DNA from: an uncultured Aurantimonas sp.
Lineage (GTDB): Bacteria > Pseudomonadota > Alphaproteobacteria > Rhizobiales > Rhizobiaceae
Assembly: GCA_947488615.1 (NCBI GenBank)
Contig: CANKZU010000015.1
Location: 1 to 64,000, forward strand
Length of the DNA: 64,000 bases
Direction of reading: 5' to 3'
Positions 18,227-25,260 of the stretch are shown piece after piece; the stretch's first letter is position 1; every line of letters begins with the position of its first letter. Under the pieces are notes generated by a model. That model ran no database searches and was not told the origin of the DNA. It worked only from the letters and a program-made list of their open reading frames with translations. Made by a program: the position numbers and the translations under genes.

Positions 18227-19207
18227 CTATCCCCAAAGTGCCGGGCGCGGCGGCGAGACGCTCGATTGCGAATAGGTGAGGCCGCCGGGGCGGTCTTTGG
18301 CAAGCAGCAGCGGACCGTCGAGATCCACGATTTCGGCGGCCTGCGCCAGCAGAACCGCCGGCGCCATCGCCAATGACGTCCCGACCATGCAACCCACCAT
18401 CACGCCAAAGCCGAGGCTGTGCGCCCGTTCGACCAGCCGGATCGCCTCGGTCAGCCCCCCGGTCTTGTCGAGCTTGACGTTGACGTAGTCATAGCGGCCC
18501 CGCAGCGATTGAAGGTCGTCCGCGGTATGGACCGATTCGTCAGCGCAGATCGGCACCGGATGCGGCATGTCTGCCAGGATGCCGTCCTTGTCGGCGGGAA
18601 GCGGTTGTTCGATCAGCACCGCTCCGGCGGCGGCGGCGGCCAGCATGTGCTCGCGAATGTTCGCTTCGCTCCAGCCTTCATTGGCGTCGAGGATCAGCCG
18701 CGCGTCTCGAGCTGCCGCGTGGACGGCCCGGATCCGCACGACGTCGGAGTCCGTTCCGACCTTGATCTTCAGCAACGGCCGATTCGCCGCCCGCGCGGCG
18801 GCGGCCATGTCGCCGGCGTCTCCCAGCCCGATCGTATAGGCGGTTTCGATCGGACGCGGCGTTTGGCCGCAGACGAGGCTCGCGACCGTGCGGCCGTTGG
18901 ACTTCGCTTCGAGATCCCACAGCGCGCAGTCGAGCGCGTTGCGGGCCGCGCCGGCCGGCAGCAGCGCCGCGAGGCGGTCGCGCGAACCACCCGCCTCGAT
19001 GGCCGTTCGCGCGGTTTCGATCTGCTCGCACACGCTGTCGATGCTCTCGCCGTAGCGCTGATACGGCACGCATTCTCCGCGGCCACGGCCGTATTCGTCG
19101 GCGATCTCGCAGGTAACGACGACTGCCTCGCTCTTGGATCCGCGCGCAATGCGAAATTCCTGTGCCAGCGGGAAGTGTTCGACTGTGACTGAAAGACGAC
19201 GCGGCAT
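18227..19207 (-). CDS. dgcA: N-acyl/dipeptide epimerase, L-Ala-D/L-Glu type, enolase superfamily
   Basis: A 326-residue member of the mandelate racemase/muconate lactonising enzyme group. The catalytic KxK is LLKIKVG (Lys147, Lys149). Metal ligands are in LDANEGW (Asp174), IEQP (Glu200) and ADES (Asp223). The opposing lysine lies in VKLDKTGG (residues 244-251). This pattern is that of L-Ala-D/L-Glu epimerases, which recycle murein peptides, and of the related dipeptide epimerases. ATG 19207 has GAGGGA 8 nt upstream, whereas the TTG at 19213 is not needed. It lies upstream of maeB on the same strand and divergent from the mla operon, sharing a region with an 18-bp palindrome. Confidence 0.83.
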   Translation of the reverse strand: MPRRLSVTVEHFPLAQEFRIARGSKSEAVVVTCEIADEYGRGRGECVPYQRYGESIDSVCEQIETARTAIEAGGSRDRLAALLPAGAARNALDCALWDLEAKSNGRTVASLVCGQTPRPIETAYTIGLGDAGDMAAAARAANRPLLKIKVGTDSDVVRIRAVHAAARDARLILDANEGWSEANIREHMLAAAAAGAVLIEQPLPADKDGILADMPHPVPICADESVHTADDLQSLRGRYDYVNVKLDKTGGLTEAIRLVERAHSLGFGVMVGCMVGTSLAMAPAVLLAQAAEIVDLDGPLLLAKDRPGGLTYSQSSVSPPRPALWG

Positions 19208-19244
19208 CGGCAAATTCCCTCACAACCGCCGGCCGGGCGGACAT

Positions 19245-19262
19245 TTCATGACAAGTCGTGAA
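19245..19262. promoter_or_regulatory. 18-bp palindrome between dgcA and the mla operon
   Basis: TTCATGAC (19245-19252) and GTCGTGAA (19255-19262) form a near-perfect dyad around AA, with one mismatch. It lies 38 bp from the dgcA start and 132 bp before the mlaE start. Size and symmetry suit a dimeric repressor or activator site. The regulator is unknown. Confidence 0.4.
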
Positions 19263-19393
19263 TAGACGCTTACTGTTAAGACACTGTAGGGAATCGTGCG
19301 AACGCTGGCCCGAAATCTGGCGACAGCGGTGCGGCGGATAGGTTCCTTACGCCCGGCTAGGCTCGCCTCCGAGGAAGGTCACGACGGACACAA

Positions 19394-20581
19394 ATGCTTG
19401 AAGGTTCCACGGCACAGTCGACCGGCGCGTCCGGTCGGCGGCGCACGGTTCAACCTGCTCTCGAAGGCGAGAAACGGGATGGTGCGCTCGTGCTTCGTGC
19501 GTCCGGCGACTGGCTGGCCAGAACCGTCGGTTCGCTCGAGCGGACGGTCGGTGAGACGGCCGGCGCCGAACTCGGCCGCAGCGTCGTTGTTGATTGCGCG
19601 GGGGTCGAGCGGATCGATACGGCCGGCGCCTTTGTCCTGGAGAAAATGACCCGCGACATCGCCGCGAGCGATCGTGACGTGCGGATCGTGGGGGTCGAGG
19701 CGCGGGACGAAGCGCTTTTTGCCGCTGTGCGCCAAGCGATGGATCGCGAGCGCCCGCAACTGGCGAAACAGCGCGCCAATCGCCTGGTGGAGATGCTCGC
19801 CGGAACCGGGGGCGGCGTCATCGCCATGAAGGACGAGATCGTCTTCGCTCTCAATATCATCGGCGGGTCGATCTTCGGCGCCAGCCGCCGGCTGACCGGC
19901 AAGACCCAGTTCCGCCCCGCGGCGATCTTCAATCAGTTGGACCAGATGGGCGTAAAGGCGGTGCCGATCATCGTCCTGATGAGCTTTCTCATCGGCGGCA
20001 TCATCGCCCAGCAGGGGGCCTTCCAGCTTCGCCGCTTCGGCGGCGAGGTCTACGCGGTGAATTTGGCGGGCATTCTGGTGCTGCGCGAGATCGGCGTGCT
20101 GCTTACCGCGATCATGATTGCCGGTCGCTCGGGCAGCGCGATCACCGCCGAGATCGGCTCGATGAAGATGCGCGAGGAGGTCGACGCGCTGCACGTCATC
20201 GGCCTCAACCCGATCAGCGTCCTGATCTTCCCGCGCCTGGTGGCGCTGACGATCGCACTACCGCTACTGACGTTTGTCTCCAATCTCGCCGCCTTGCTGG
20301 GGGCGATGCTGACGCTGCGGCTCTATTCTAGCATCAGCTTCGCCAACTTCCTGCAGGGCCTGCAGCAATCCATCGACCTCTTCACCATCTTCGCCGGGCT
20401 GATCAAGGCGCCCTTCATGGCGATCATCATCGGCCTCGTCGCTTCGGCCGAGGGCCTGAAGGTCGGAGGCAGCGCGGAGAGCTTGGGCCTGCATGTGACC
20501 GCTGCGGTCGTCAAATCCATTTTCCTCGTCATTCTCTTGGATGGCATTTTTGCGATCTTCTATGCGTCCATCGGCCTTTGA
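19394..20581 (+). CDS. mlaE: STAS-MlaE permease of a phospholipid (Mla/MCE) ABC transporter
   Basis: A 395-residue inner-membrane permease. Residues 1-120 form an STAS-like domain (VVVDCAGVERIDTAGAFVLEK). The MlaE/YrbE permease follows, with about five or six membrane helices including VPIIVLMSFLIGGIIAQQGA, REIGVLLTAIMIAGRSGSA and MKMREEVDALHVIG (the EQ-loop-like coupling region). In this subfamily the STAS domain that is separate as MlaB in E. coli is fused to the permease. The complex moves phospholipids between the inner and outer membranes. It is the first gene of an operon with the ATPase, MCE protein and lipoprotein. No clear promoter was found apart from the palindrome upstream. Confidence 0.92.
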   Translation: MLEGSTAQSTGASGRRRTVQPALEGEKRDGALVLRASGDWLARTVGSLERTVGETAGAELGRSVVVDCAGVERIDTAGAFVLEKMTRDIAASDRDVRIVGVEARDEALFAAVRQAMDRERPQLAKQRANRLVEMLAGTGGGVIAMKDEIVFALNIIGGSIFGASRRLTGKTQFRPAAIFNQLDQMGVKAVPIIVLMSFLIGGIIAQQGAFQLRRFGGEVYAVNLAGILVLREIGVLLTAIMIAGRSGSAITAEIGSMKMREEVDALHVIGLNPISVLIFPRLVALTIALPLLTFVSNLAALLGAMLTLRLYSSISFANFLQGLQQSIDLFTIFAGLIKAPFMAIIIGLVASAEGLKVGGSAESLGLHVTAAVVKSIFLVILLDGIFAIFYASIGL

Positions 20582-20582
20582 C

Positions 20583-21407
20583 ATGTCCCTGACCAATGGC
20601 CGCGCGGCGGCAGACGACGAGATTATCATCCGCGCCCGCGACGTGACGGTTCGTTTCGGCGACAAGACGATTCTGGAAAATCTGTCGCTTGATGTTCGCC
20701 GCAGAGAGATCCTCGGTTTCGTTGGGCCGTCGGGATCAGGAAAGTCGGTGCTGCTGCGCACAATTCTCGGCCTCAACCAGAAGCAGGGCGGCACCATCGA
20801 GATATTTGGGATCGACTACGAGACGGCCAGCGACGCCGAACGGCTCGCGGTAGAGCGCCGCTGGGGCGTCCTGTTCCAGCATGGCGCGTTGTTTTCCTCG
20901 CTGACGGTCCTGGAGAACATCGAAGTGCCGATGCGCGAGTATCTCGACCTGTCGCCGGCCTTGATGCACGAACTCGCGCGCCTGAAGATCGATCTCGTGG
21001 GGCTGGCCCCGGACGCCGCCGACAAATTTCCCTCTGAACTGTCGGGCGGAATGATCAAGCGCGCCGCGCTTGCCCGCGCGCTGGCGCTCGATCCGGACAT
21101 CGTCTTCCTGGATGAGCCGACCTCCGGCCTCGACCCGATCGGTGCCGCCGATTTCGATCAACTGATCATGACCCTGCGCGATACGCTCGGCCTCAGCGTC
21201 TACATGGTCACCCACGACCTCGACAGCCTCTTTCAAGCTTGCGACCGTATCGCCGTGCTCGGCGACCGCAAGGTGCTCGTCGAGGGGCCGTTATCGAGAA
21301 TGCTCGATTTCGACCATCCGTGGGTGAACTCGTACTTCCACGGCAAACGGGCGCGCACCATCGCAGCGCCGGAAAATGCCGCCAGTCTCGTCGAGGGAGC
21401 CAGGTAA
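20583..21407 (+). CDS. mlaF: ATP-binding protein of the Mla/MCE transporter
   Basis: A 274-residue ABC ATPase. Counting from ATG 20583, Walker A is GPSGSGKS (residues 48-55), the signature is LSGGMIKR (153-160) with the lysine-arginine typical of MlaF-type proteins, and Walker B with switch is DIVFLDEPTSGLDP. A D-loop and a VTHD histidine follow. The start is one base after the mlaE stop. In-frame ATGs at 20541 and 20562 would overlap mlaE, and no codon has a strong ribosome binding site, so coupling to mlaE translation is likely. The stop overlaps the MCE gene start (TAATG). Confidence 0.93.
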   Translation: MSLTNGRAAADDEIIIRARDVTVRFGDKTILENLSLDVRRREILGFVGPSGSGKSVLLRTILGLNQKQGGTIEIFGIDYETASDAERLAVERRWGVLFQHGALFSSLTVLENIEVPMREYLDLSPALMHELARLKIDLVGLAPDAADKFPSELSGGMIKRAALARALALDPDIVFLDEPTSGLDPIGAADFDQLIMTLRDTLGLSVYMVTHDLDSLFQACDRIAVLGDRKVLVEGPLSRMLDFDHPWVNSYFHGKRARTIAAPENAASLVEGAR

Positions 21408-23644
21408 TGGAAACCAAAGCCAATTACGTTCGGGTCGGTATTTTTACACTGGTCGTTCTCGCGCTGTCCTTTGGCTTTGTCTATTGGTCGGTGTTTTCCT
21501 CGTCGGGGGATTCCCGCGTGCCGCTGCTGGTTCGGATCGAAGGGTCGGTCACCGGGCTTCAACAGGGCAGTCAGGTGTTGTTCAACGGACTGCCGGTCGG
21601 CAGCGTCAAGGCGCTGCGCATCGACCCGAACAATCCGCGCGTCGTGATCGCGACGACCGAAGTCGATCCCAGTTTGCCGGTCAAGGAATCGACGGAAGCC
21701 AACATCGGCTTCCAAGGCCTGACTGGTTTCGCCTTCATCGAGCTCAAGGGCGGCGTGGCCGAGGAGCCGGGTCTTATCCAGCAGGCGATCCAGCAGGGCA
21801 CAGTGCCCATCATAAAGGCAAATCCGTCTGACGTGACCGACATCCTGGCGACGGCGCGTGATATCGCCGAGCGGGCCAACAACATCCTCGGCCAGTTCGA
21901 GGGCCTCGTCGGCGACGTCGGCCCCGCGGTGGAATCGACCGCGGACGACATCGCCAAGACTGCCAAGAACGTCGAGGTCTTCACCGCCAGCCTGGCGGAC
22001 AATTCCGACGACATCGACAATTTCCTGCAAAGCCTGAGCGATCTCTCCACGACCGCCAATACGGTCGCCGAAGGGTTGCCGGACGCAATTTCGCAGGTGC
22101 GCGGCATCCTCGCGGCAGTCGACCCGACGGCGGTCAGCACGGTGGTCGACAACGTCGCGGCGATGTCGGACAATCTGCGCGCGCAATCGGAGAACATCGG
22201 CAGCGTTGTCGATTCCGTCCGGACCGCCGCCGACAGCGTCGGCGCGGTCGGCGAGGCGATCGGCCGCAACACGGACGGGATTGATCGCTTCCTCACCAAT
22301 CTTGGCCCGATTTCGGACACGGCTGCGAAGGTCGCGGAAAAGCTGGACACCACGCTGCAATCGGCCAACACGGTCATTGCTGCGGTCGACCCGAAGCAGA
22401 TTGCGACAACGCTCGACGGCATCACGTCGGCCGCGACCAACGTCTCCTCGCTGGCCGAAACGATCGGCGGCCAGAAGGAGGCGATCAATTCGGCGATTAC
22501 CGGGGCGTCCAATGCCGCCCGCAATGTCGAGCGCATCACCACGACCATCGCTGAGCGGAGCGAGGATGTCGACAAATTCATTGCCAATCTCGGGCCGATC
22601 TCCGAGACCGCGACGCGGGTCGCGGAACGGCTGGACACGACGTTGCAATCCGCTAACGACGTGATCGCCGCGGTTGATCCGAAGCAGATTGCAACGACGC
22701 TCGACGGCATCACCTCGGCCGCGACCAACGTCTCCTCGCTGGCCGAGACGATCGGCGGCCAGAAGGAAGCGATCAATTCGGCGATCTCCGGCGCGGCGAA
22801 GGCGGCGCAGAACGTCAACCGGATCACCACGACGATTGCCCAGCGCAGTGGGGACATCGACCGTTTCATCGGCAGTCTCGGTTCGATTTCCGACGACGTC
22901 AGCCAGGCCAGCGCGCGGTTGAACGAGGCGGTGACCTCGGCCAATGATCTGGTCAAGTCGATCGACTCCACCACCGTCAATCAGGCGATCGGCGACGTCC
23001 GCACGGTCACCTCGGCCCTGAGCGCCAAGACCGAGGAGATTCAATCGATCATCGACGGCGTCGACAAGACGGTGCGGACGCTGGACACGACGCTCACGGG
23101 CTTTACCGAAACCAGAACCCAAGTCGACACGCTGATCGCCAGCATCGATCCGGGCAAGGTCAATCGCGCCGTGGAGAACGTCTCGGCGGCGACCGACAAC
23201 GTCGCGCGCGCGGCCGATTCGATTGCAGGGGTCGCGAACTCGGTCGGCGAGCGCAAGGATGACATCAATGGCATCATTACCAATGTCGAACTGACGTCTC
23301 AGCGCCTGCGGACCGCCTCTGAGCGGGTCGACAGTCTGATCAGTTCGGTCGACGATACGTTCAAGGGCGCCGATGACGGCACCAGCCTCGGCAGCGACAT
23401 CGCTACGACGCTGCGCGCCATCCGCGAGACGGCGCTATCGATCCGGTCGCAGGTGGCGCCGATCTCGGCAAATCTGCAGCGCTTCTCGGGTCAGGGTCTG
23501 CGGGAGTTCCAGACGCTGGTGCGCGACGTGACCCGATCGGTCAACCGGATCGAAGGAGCGGTGAACGATTTCTCGAACAATCCGAGCCGGCTGATCTATG
23601 GCGGCGACGAAGTGAAGCAGTTCGACGGCCGCAAGCGCCGGTAG
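21407..23644 (+). CDS. mlaD: MCE-domain substrate-binding protein with long repeat-rich tail
   Basis: A 745-residue periplasmic protein anchored by one N-terminal helix (about residues 10-30, VGIFTLVVLALSFGFVYWSV). A single MCE domain (about 38-120; LVRIEGSVTGLQQGSQVLFNG) is the lipid-passing module of Mla systems. Beyond residue 130 the protein is a very long, Ala/Thr/Asp-rich predicted helical or coiled-coil tail made of related units of about 96 residues, two of which are nearly identical. E. coli MlaD is about 180 residues, so this resembles instead the long single-MCE proteins that could build a periplasm-spanning tube or rod. It overlaps mlaF by one base. The mlaD symbol marks the role, not the length. 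Confidence 0.88.
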   Translation: METKANYVRVGIFTLVVLALSFGFVYWSVFSSSGDSRVPLLVRIEGSVTGLQQGSQVLFNGLPVGSVKALRIDPNNPRVVIATTEVDPSLPVKESTEANIGFQGLTGFAFIELKGGVAEEPGLIQQAIQQGTVPIIKANPSDVTDILATARDIAERANNILGQFEGLVGDVGPAVESTADDIAKTAKNVEVFTASLADNSDDIDNFLQSLSDLSTTANTVAEGLPDAISQVRGILAAVDPTAVSTVVDNVAAMSDNLRAQSENIGSVVDSVRTAADSVGAVGEAIGRNTDGIDRFLTNLGPISDTAAKVAEKLDTTLQSANTVIAAVDPKQIATTLDGITSAATNVSSLAETIGGQKEAINSAITGASNAARNVERITTTIAERSEDVDKFIANLGPISETATRVAERLDTTLQSANDVIAAVDPKQIATTLDGITSAATNVSSLAETIGGQKEAINSAISGAAKAAQNVNRITTTIAQRSGDIDRFIGSLGSISDDVSQASARLNEAVTSANDLVKSIDSTTVNQAIGDVRTVTSALSAKTEEIQSIIDGVDKTVRTLDTTLTGFTETRTQVDTLIASIDPGKVNRAVENVSAATDNVARAADSIAGVANSVGERKDDINGIITNVELTSQRLRTASERVDSLISSVDDTFKGADDGTSLGSDIATTLRAIRETALSIRSQVAPISANLQRFSGQGLREFQTLVRDVTRSVNRIEGAVNDFSNNPSRLIYGGDEVKQFDGRKRR
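22277..22852 (+). repeat. Two tandem 288-bp (96-codon) repeats inside the MCE gene
   Basis: Copy A is 22277-22564 (residues 291-386) and copy B is 22565-22852 (387-482). Each begins with a (G/D)(I/V)D(R/K)F segment followed by NLGPIS. Residues 323-364 and 419-460 are identical over 42 positions, yet 11 of those codons differ synonymously and none changes the residue. More degenerate units flank them on both sides (from DIDNFLQSLSD before and DIDRFIGSLGS after). Confidence 0.9.
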
Positions 23645-23735
23645 AATGGCGAGCGAAATGACGGCGTCGTTGACAGCTTCGGTTGTGGATGCGAGCAACC
23701 GCTCGTACGGCGAGCGGGACGGGGAACAGGAAATC

Positions 23736-24323
23736 ATGCGGGCAATGTTCAAACCGGTGCTGATCGCGCTTCTGACGTTCGGGCTATCGGCCTGCGTGAC
23801 GTCCGTTCCCCCCGACACCTTCGAAATCTCCGCGCCACCGCTCGTGCCGAACGTTGCTGGACGGACGCGGGCGCAGATCCTGATTCCGGAGCCGACGGCG
23901 ATCAAGACGCTGGACAGCGAGAAGATCGTCGTCAAGCCGACGCCCTATTCGGTCGAGTATCTGGCCAACAGCCAGTGGAGCGACCGGCTGCCGCGCATGG
24001 TGCAACTGCGGCTGCTGCAGGCGTTCGAGAACAGTGGACGCGTCGGCGCCGTGGGCGTGCCGGGGCAGGGGCTCGCGATCGACTATCAGCTGGTCATGGA
24101 AGTGCGGAAGTTCGAGATCAACGCCGCGAGTGCGGCACGGGCGACGATCGAGATTTCGGTGAAGGCGCTGAACGACCGGAACGGCAGTGTGGTCCGCACC
24201 CAGGTTTTCGGCACCGAAGTGCCGGTGGCGGGCGCCGCGAATGCCGATTATGTGGCCGCTCTCGACCGGGCATTCGACAAGATCTCCAGCGAGATCGTTA
24301 GCTGGACCTTGGCGCTGATCTAA
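23736..24323 (+). CDS. ABC-type transport auxiliary lipoprotein (PqiC/LetB-operon type)
   Basis: A 195-residue predicted lipoprotein. A basic N-terminus and a hydrophobic segment lead to the lipobox FGLSAC (Cys18). The mature domain (QWSDRLPRMVQLRLLQAFENS and the following mixed segments) resembles the ABC-type transport auxiliary component family found with MCE operons, which links the MCE protein to the outer membrane. ATG 23736 has AGGAAATC just upstream. An in-frame ATG at 23646 would place the signal sequence internally. It is the last gene of the mla operon, with strong hairpins about 180 bp downstream. Confidence 0.88.
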   Translation: MRAMFKPVLIALLTFGLSACVTSVPPDTFEISAPPLVPNVAGRTRAQILIPEPTAIKTLDSEKIVVKPTPYSVEYLANSQWSDRLPRMVQLRLLQAFENSGRVGAVGVPGQGLAIDYQLVMEVRKFEINAASAARATIEISVKALNDRNGSVVRTQVFGTEVPVAGAANADYVAALDRAFDKISSEIVSWTLALI

Positions 24324-24502
24324 GGATTATCGTCGGATGCTCCGGGACCGGATCGGTGCCGAAAACATCAGCTGACGATGGGCAAGGAAGGAGCATTGCT
24401 CCCGGTGCTCGGGCGATCGTTGCGTCGGCGCTGATCGCGAAAACCGCCTTGCGAAGGCCAGTGCGTCTCGCCGCGGATAACATCCGGCTTCGGGGAAGCG
24501 AA

Positions 24503-24533
24503 AAACGCGGCAGCGTTGGCCGTTGCCGCGTTT
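24503..24533. other. Strong hairpin downstream of the mla operon
   Basis: AAACGCGGCAGCG (24503-24515) and CGTTGCCGCGTTT (24521-24533) form a 13-bp stem with one G-T pair and a 5-nt loop. Only TTT follows, so on its own it is a weak terminator on the plus strand. It may stabilise the mla mRNA 3' end or act with the next hairpin. Confidence 0.6.
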
Positions 24534-24555
24534 GAATACGCTCGCATTCCGACAA

Positions 24556-24590
24556 AATAAGACCGGGTCTCGCCCGGTCTTATTGTCTTT
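24556..24590. terminator. Perfect-stem terminator, probably bidirectional
   Basis: A perfect 12-bp stem pairs AATAAGACCGGG (24556-24567) with CCCGGTCTTATT (24573-24584) around TCTCG, with T-rich flanks. It lies between the convergent mla operon and the 54-residue minus-strand gene and could end both transcripts. Confidence 0.75.
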
Positions 24591-24629
24591 CGGTACTGTC
24601 AGCCTTCAGCCTCTCCGAATGGCGAGACG

Positions 24630-24794
24630 TCAGCGGTACATGCCGTTGAAAATGCTCTCGTCGAGACCGAGCGTGCGAAGCGCACGTTGCGGAGGTTTGC
24701 GGCCAGCGTCCACGGCGGCGGCGATGGAACGCGCGGCCCGAAAGTCATCGAACATGATTCCGAGGGTGCTGGCGAATTTTCTTGCGTGGCTCAT
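24630..24794 (-). CDS. 54-residue protein of unknown function
   Basis: I do not recognise this small protein. It reads MSHARKFASTLG, then FDDFRAARSIAAAVDAG, then a basic turn (RKPPQRA) and LRTLGLDESIFNGMYR. It looks like two amphipathic helices joined by a basic proline turn, with no membrane segment. GGAG lies 8 nt before the ATG at 24794, a good ribosome binding site. A longer in-frame start at 24875 has no such site. The layout loosely recalls DUF1127-like small alphaproteobacterial proteins that bind RNA or protein partners, but the sequence does not match that family. It converges on the mla operon terminators. Confidence 0.6.
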   Translation of the reverse strand: MSHARKFASTLGIMFDDFRAARSIAAAVDAGRKPPQRALRTLGLDESIFNGMYR

Positions 24795-25260
24795 GGTTTC
24801 AACTCCGACGATTTGACTTGCCGGATATACGCCGTTTGCAGTGCAGCAGAAGATGTGGAAGCGGATGACAGCCATGCAGAAATGAGGGGGCTGGAGGGGG
24901 CGTCAATCGACGCCGAGAATCTTCCAGATACCCTCTTGGCGGATGTAACGGCAGATCGTTGTTGCGAACGCGGCGTCGGCTTGCGTGTTGCATCTGATCG
25001 CTCCCCTTTCGTCGCGTTATCGAATGCCGGCAAAGCCCCGGCCGGTTCGCGACAGCAGGGCCGGAATTTCCGGCACTAACGGAGGCCGCTGGACCTCGGC
25101 TTCCTTCATCAGTATTCGCAAGGGGTTGGCTCGTTCGATGCCGCCGGCTGCCTGCCGCAAGGCGCGACCTTGTGAGGCGGGCGGCGCTTCGATAAAGGTC
25201 GGACGACATCTCTCGAATTCTTCGACCCGGCGACGTGGAACCGGCGAAGATGGTGTGATC
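24795..25260. other. Intergenic stretch between the small gene and the LysM gene
   Basis: No gene was recognised in 466 bases. Open frames exist on both strands, but they have no ribosome binding site or known motif and run as extensions of neighbouring frames. The region should contain the divergent promoters of the 54-residue gene and of the LysM protein. No clear -35/-10 pair could be picked out by eye. Confidence 0.4.

Noticed and set aside
22277..22852. The 288-bp repeats as an assembly artefact or mobile repeat
   Set aside because: The copies differ at many synonymous sites and stay in frame, which an artefact or a recent insertion would not show.
21233..23122. A 629-codon open frame antisense to the MCE gene
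   Set aside because: It mirrors the repeat-rich MCE gene, has no ribosome binding site and encodes an Arg/Asp-rich low-complexity product. Its openness comes from the GC-rich third positions of the real gene.
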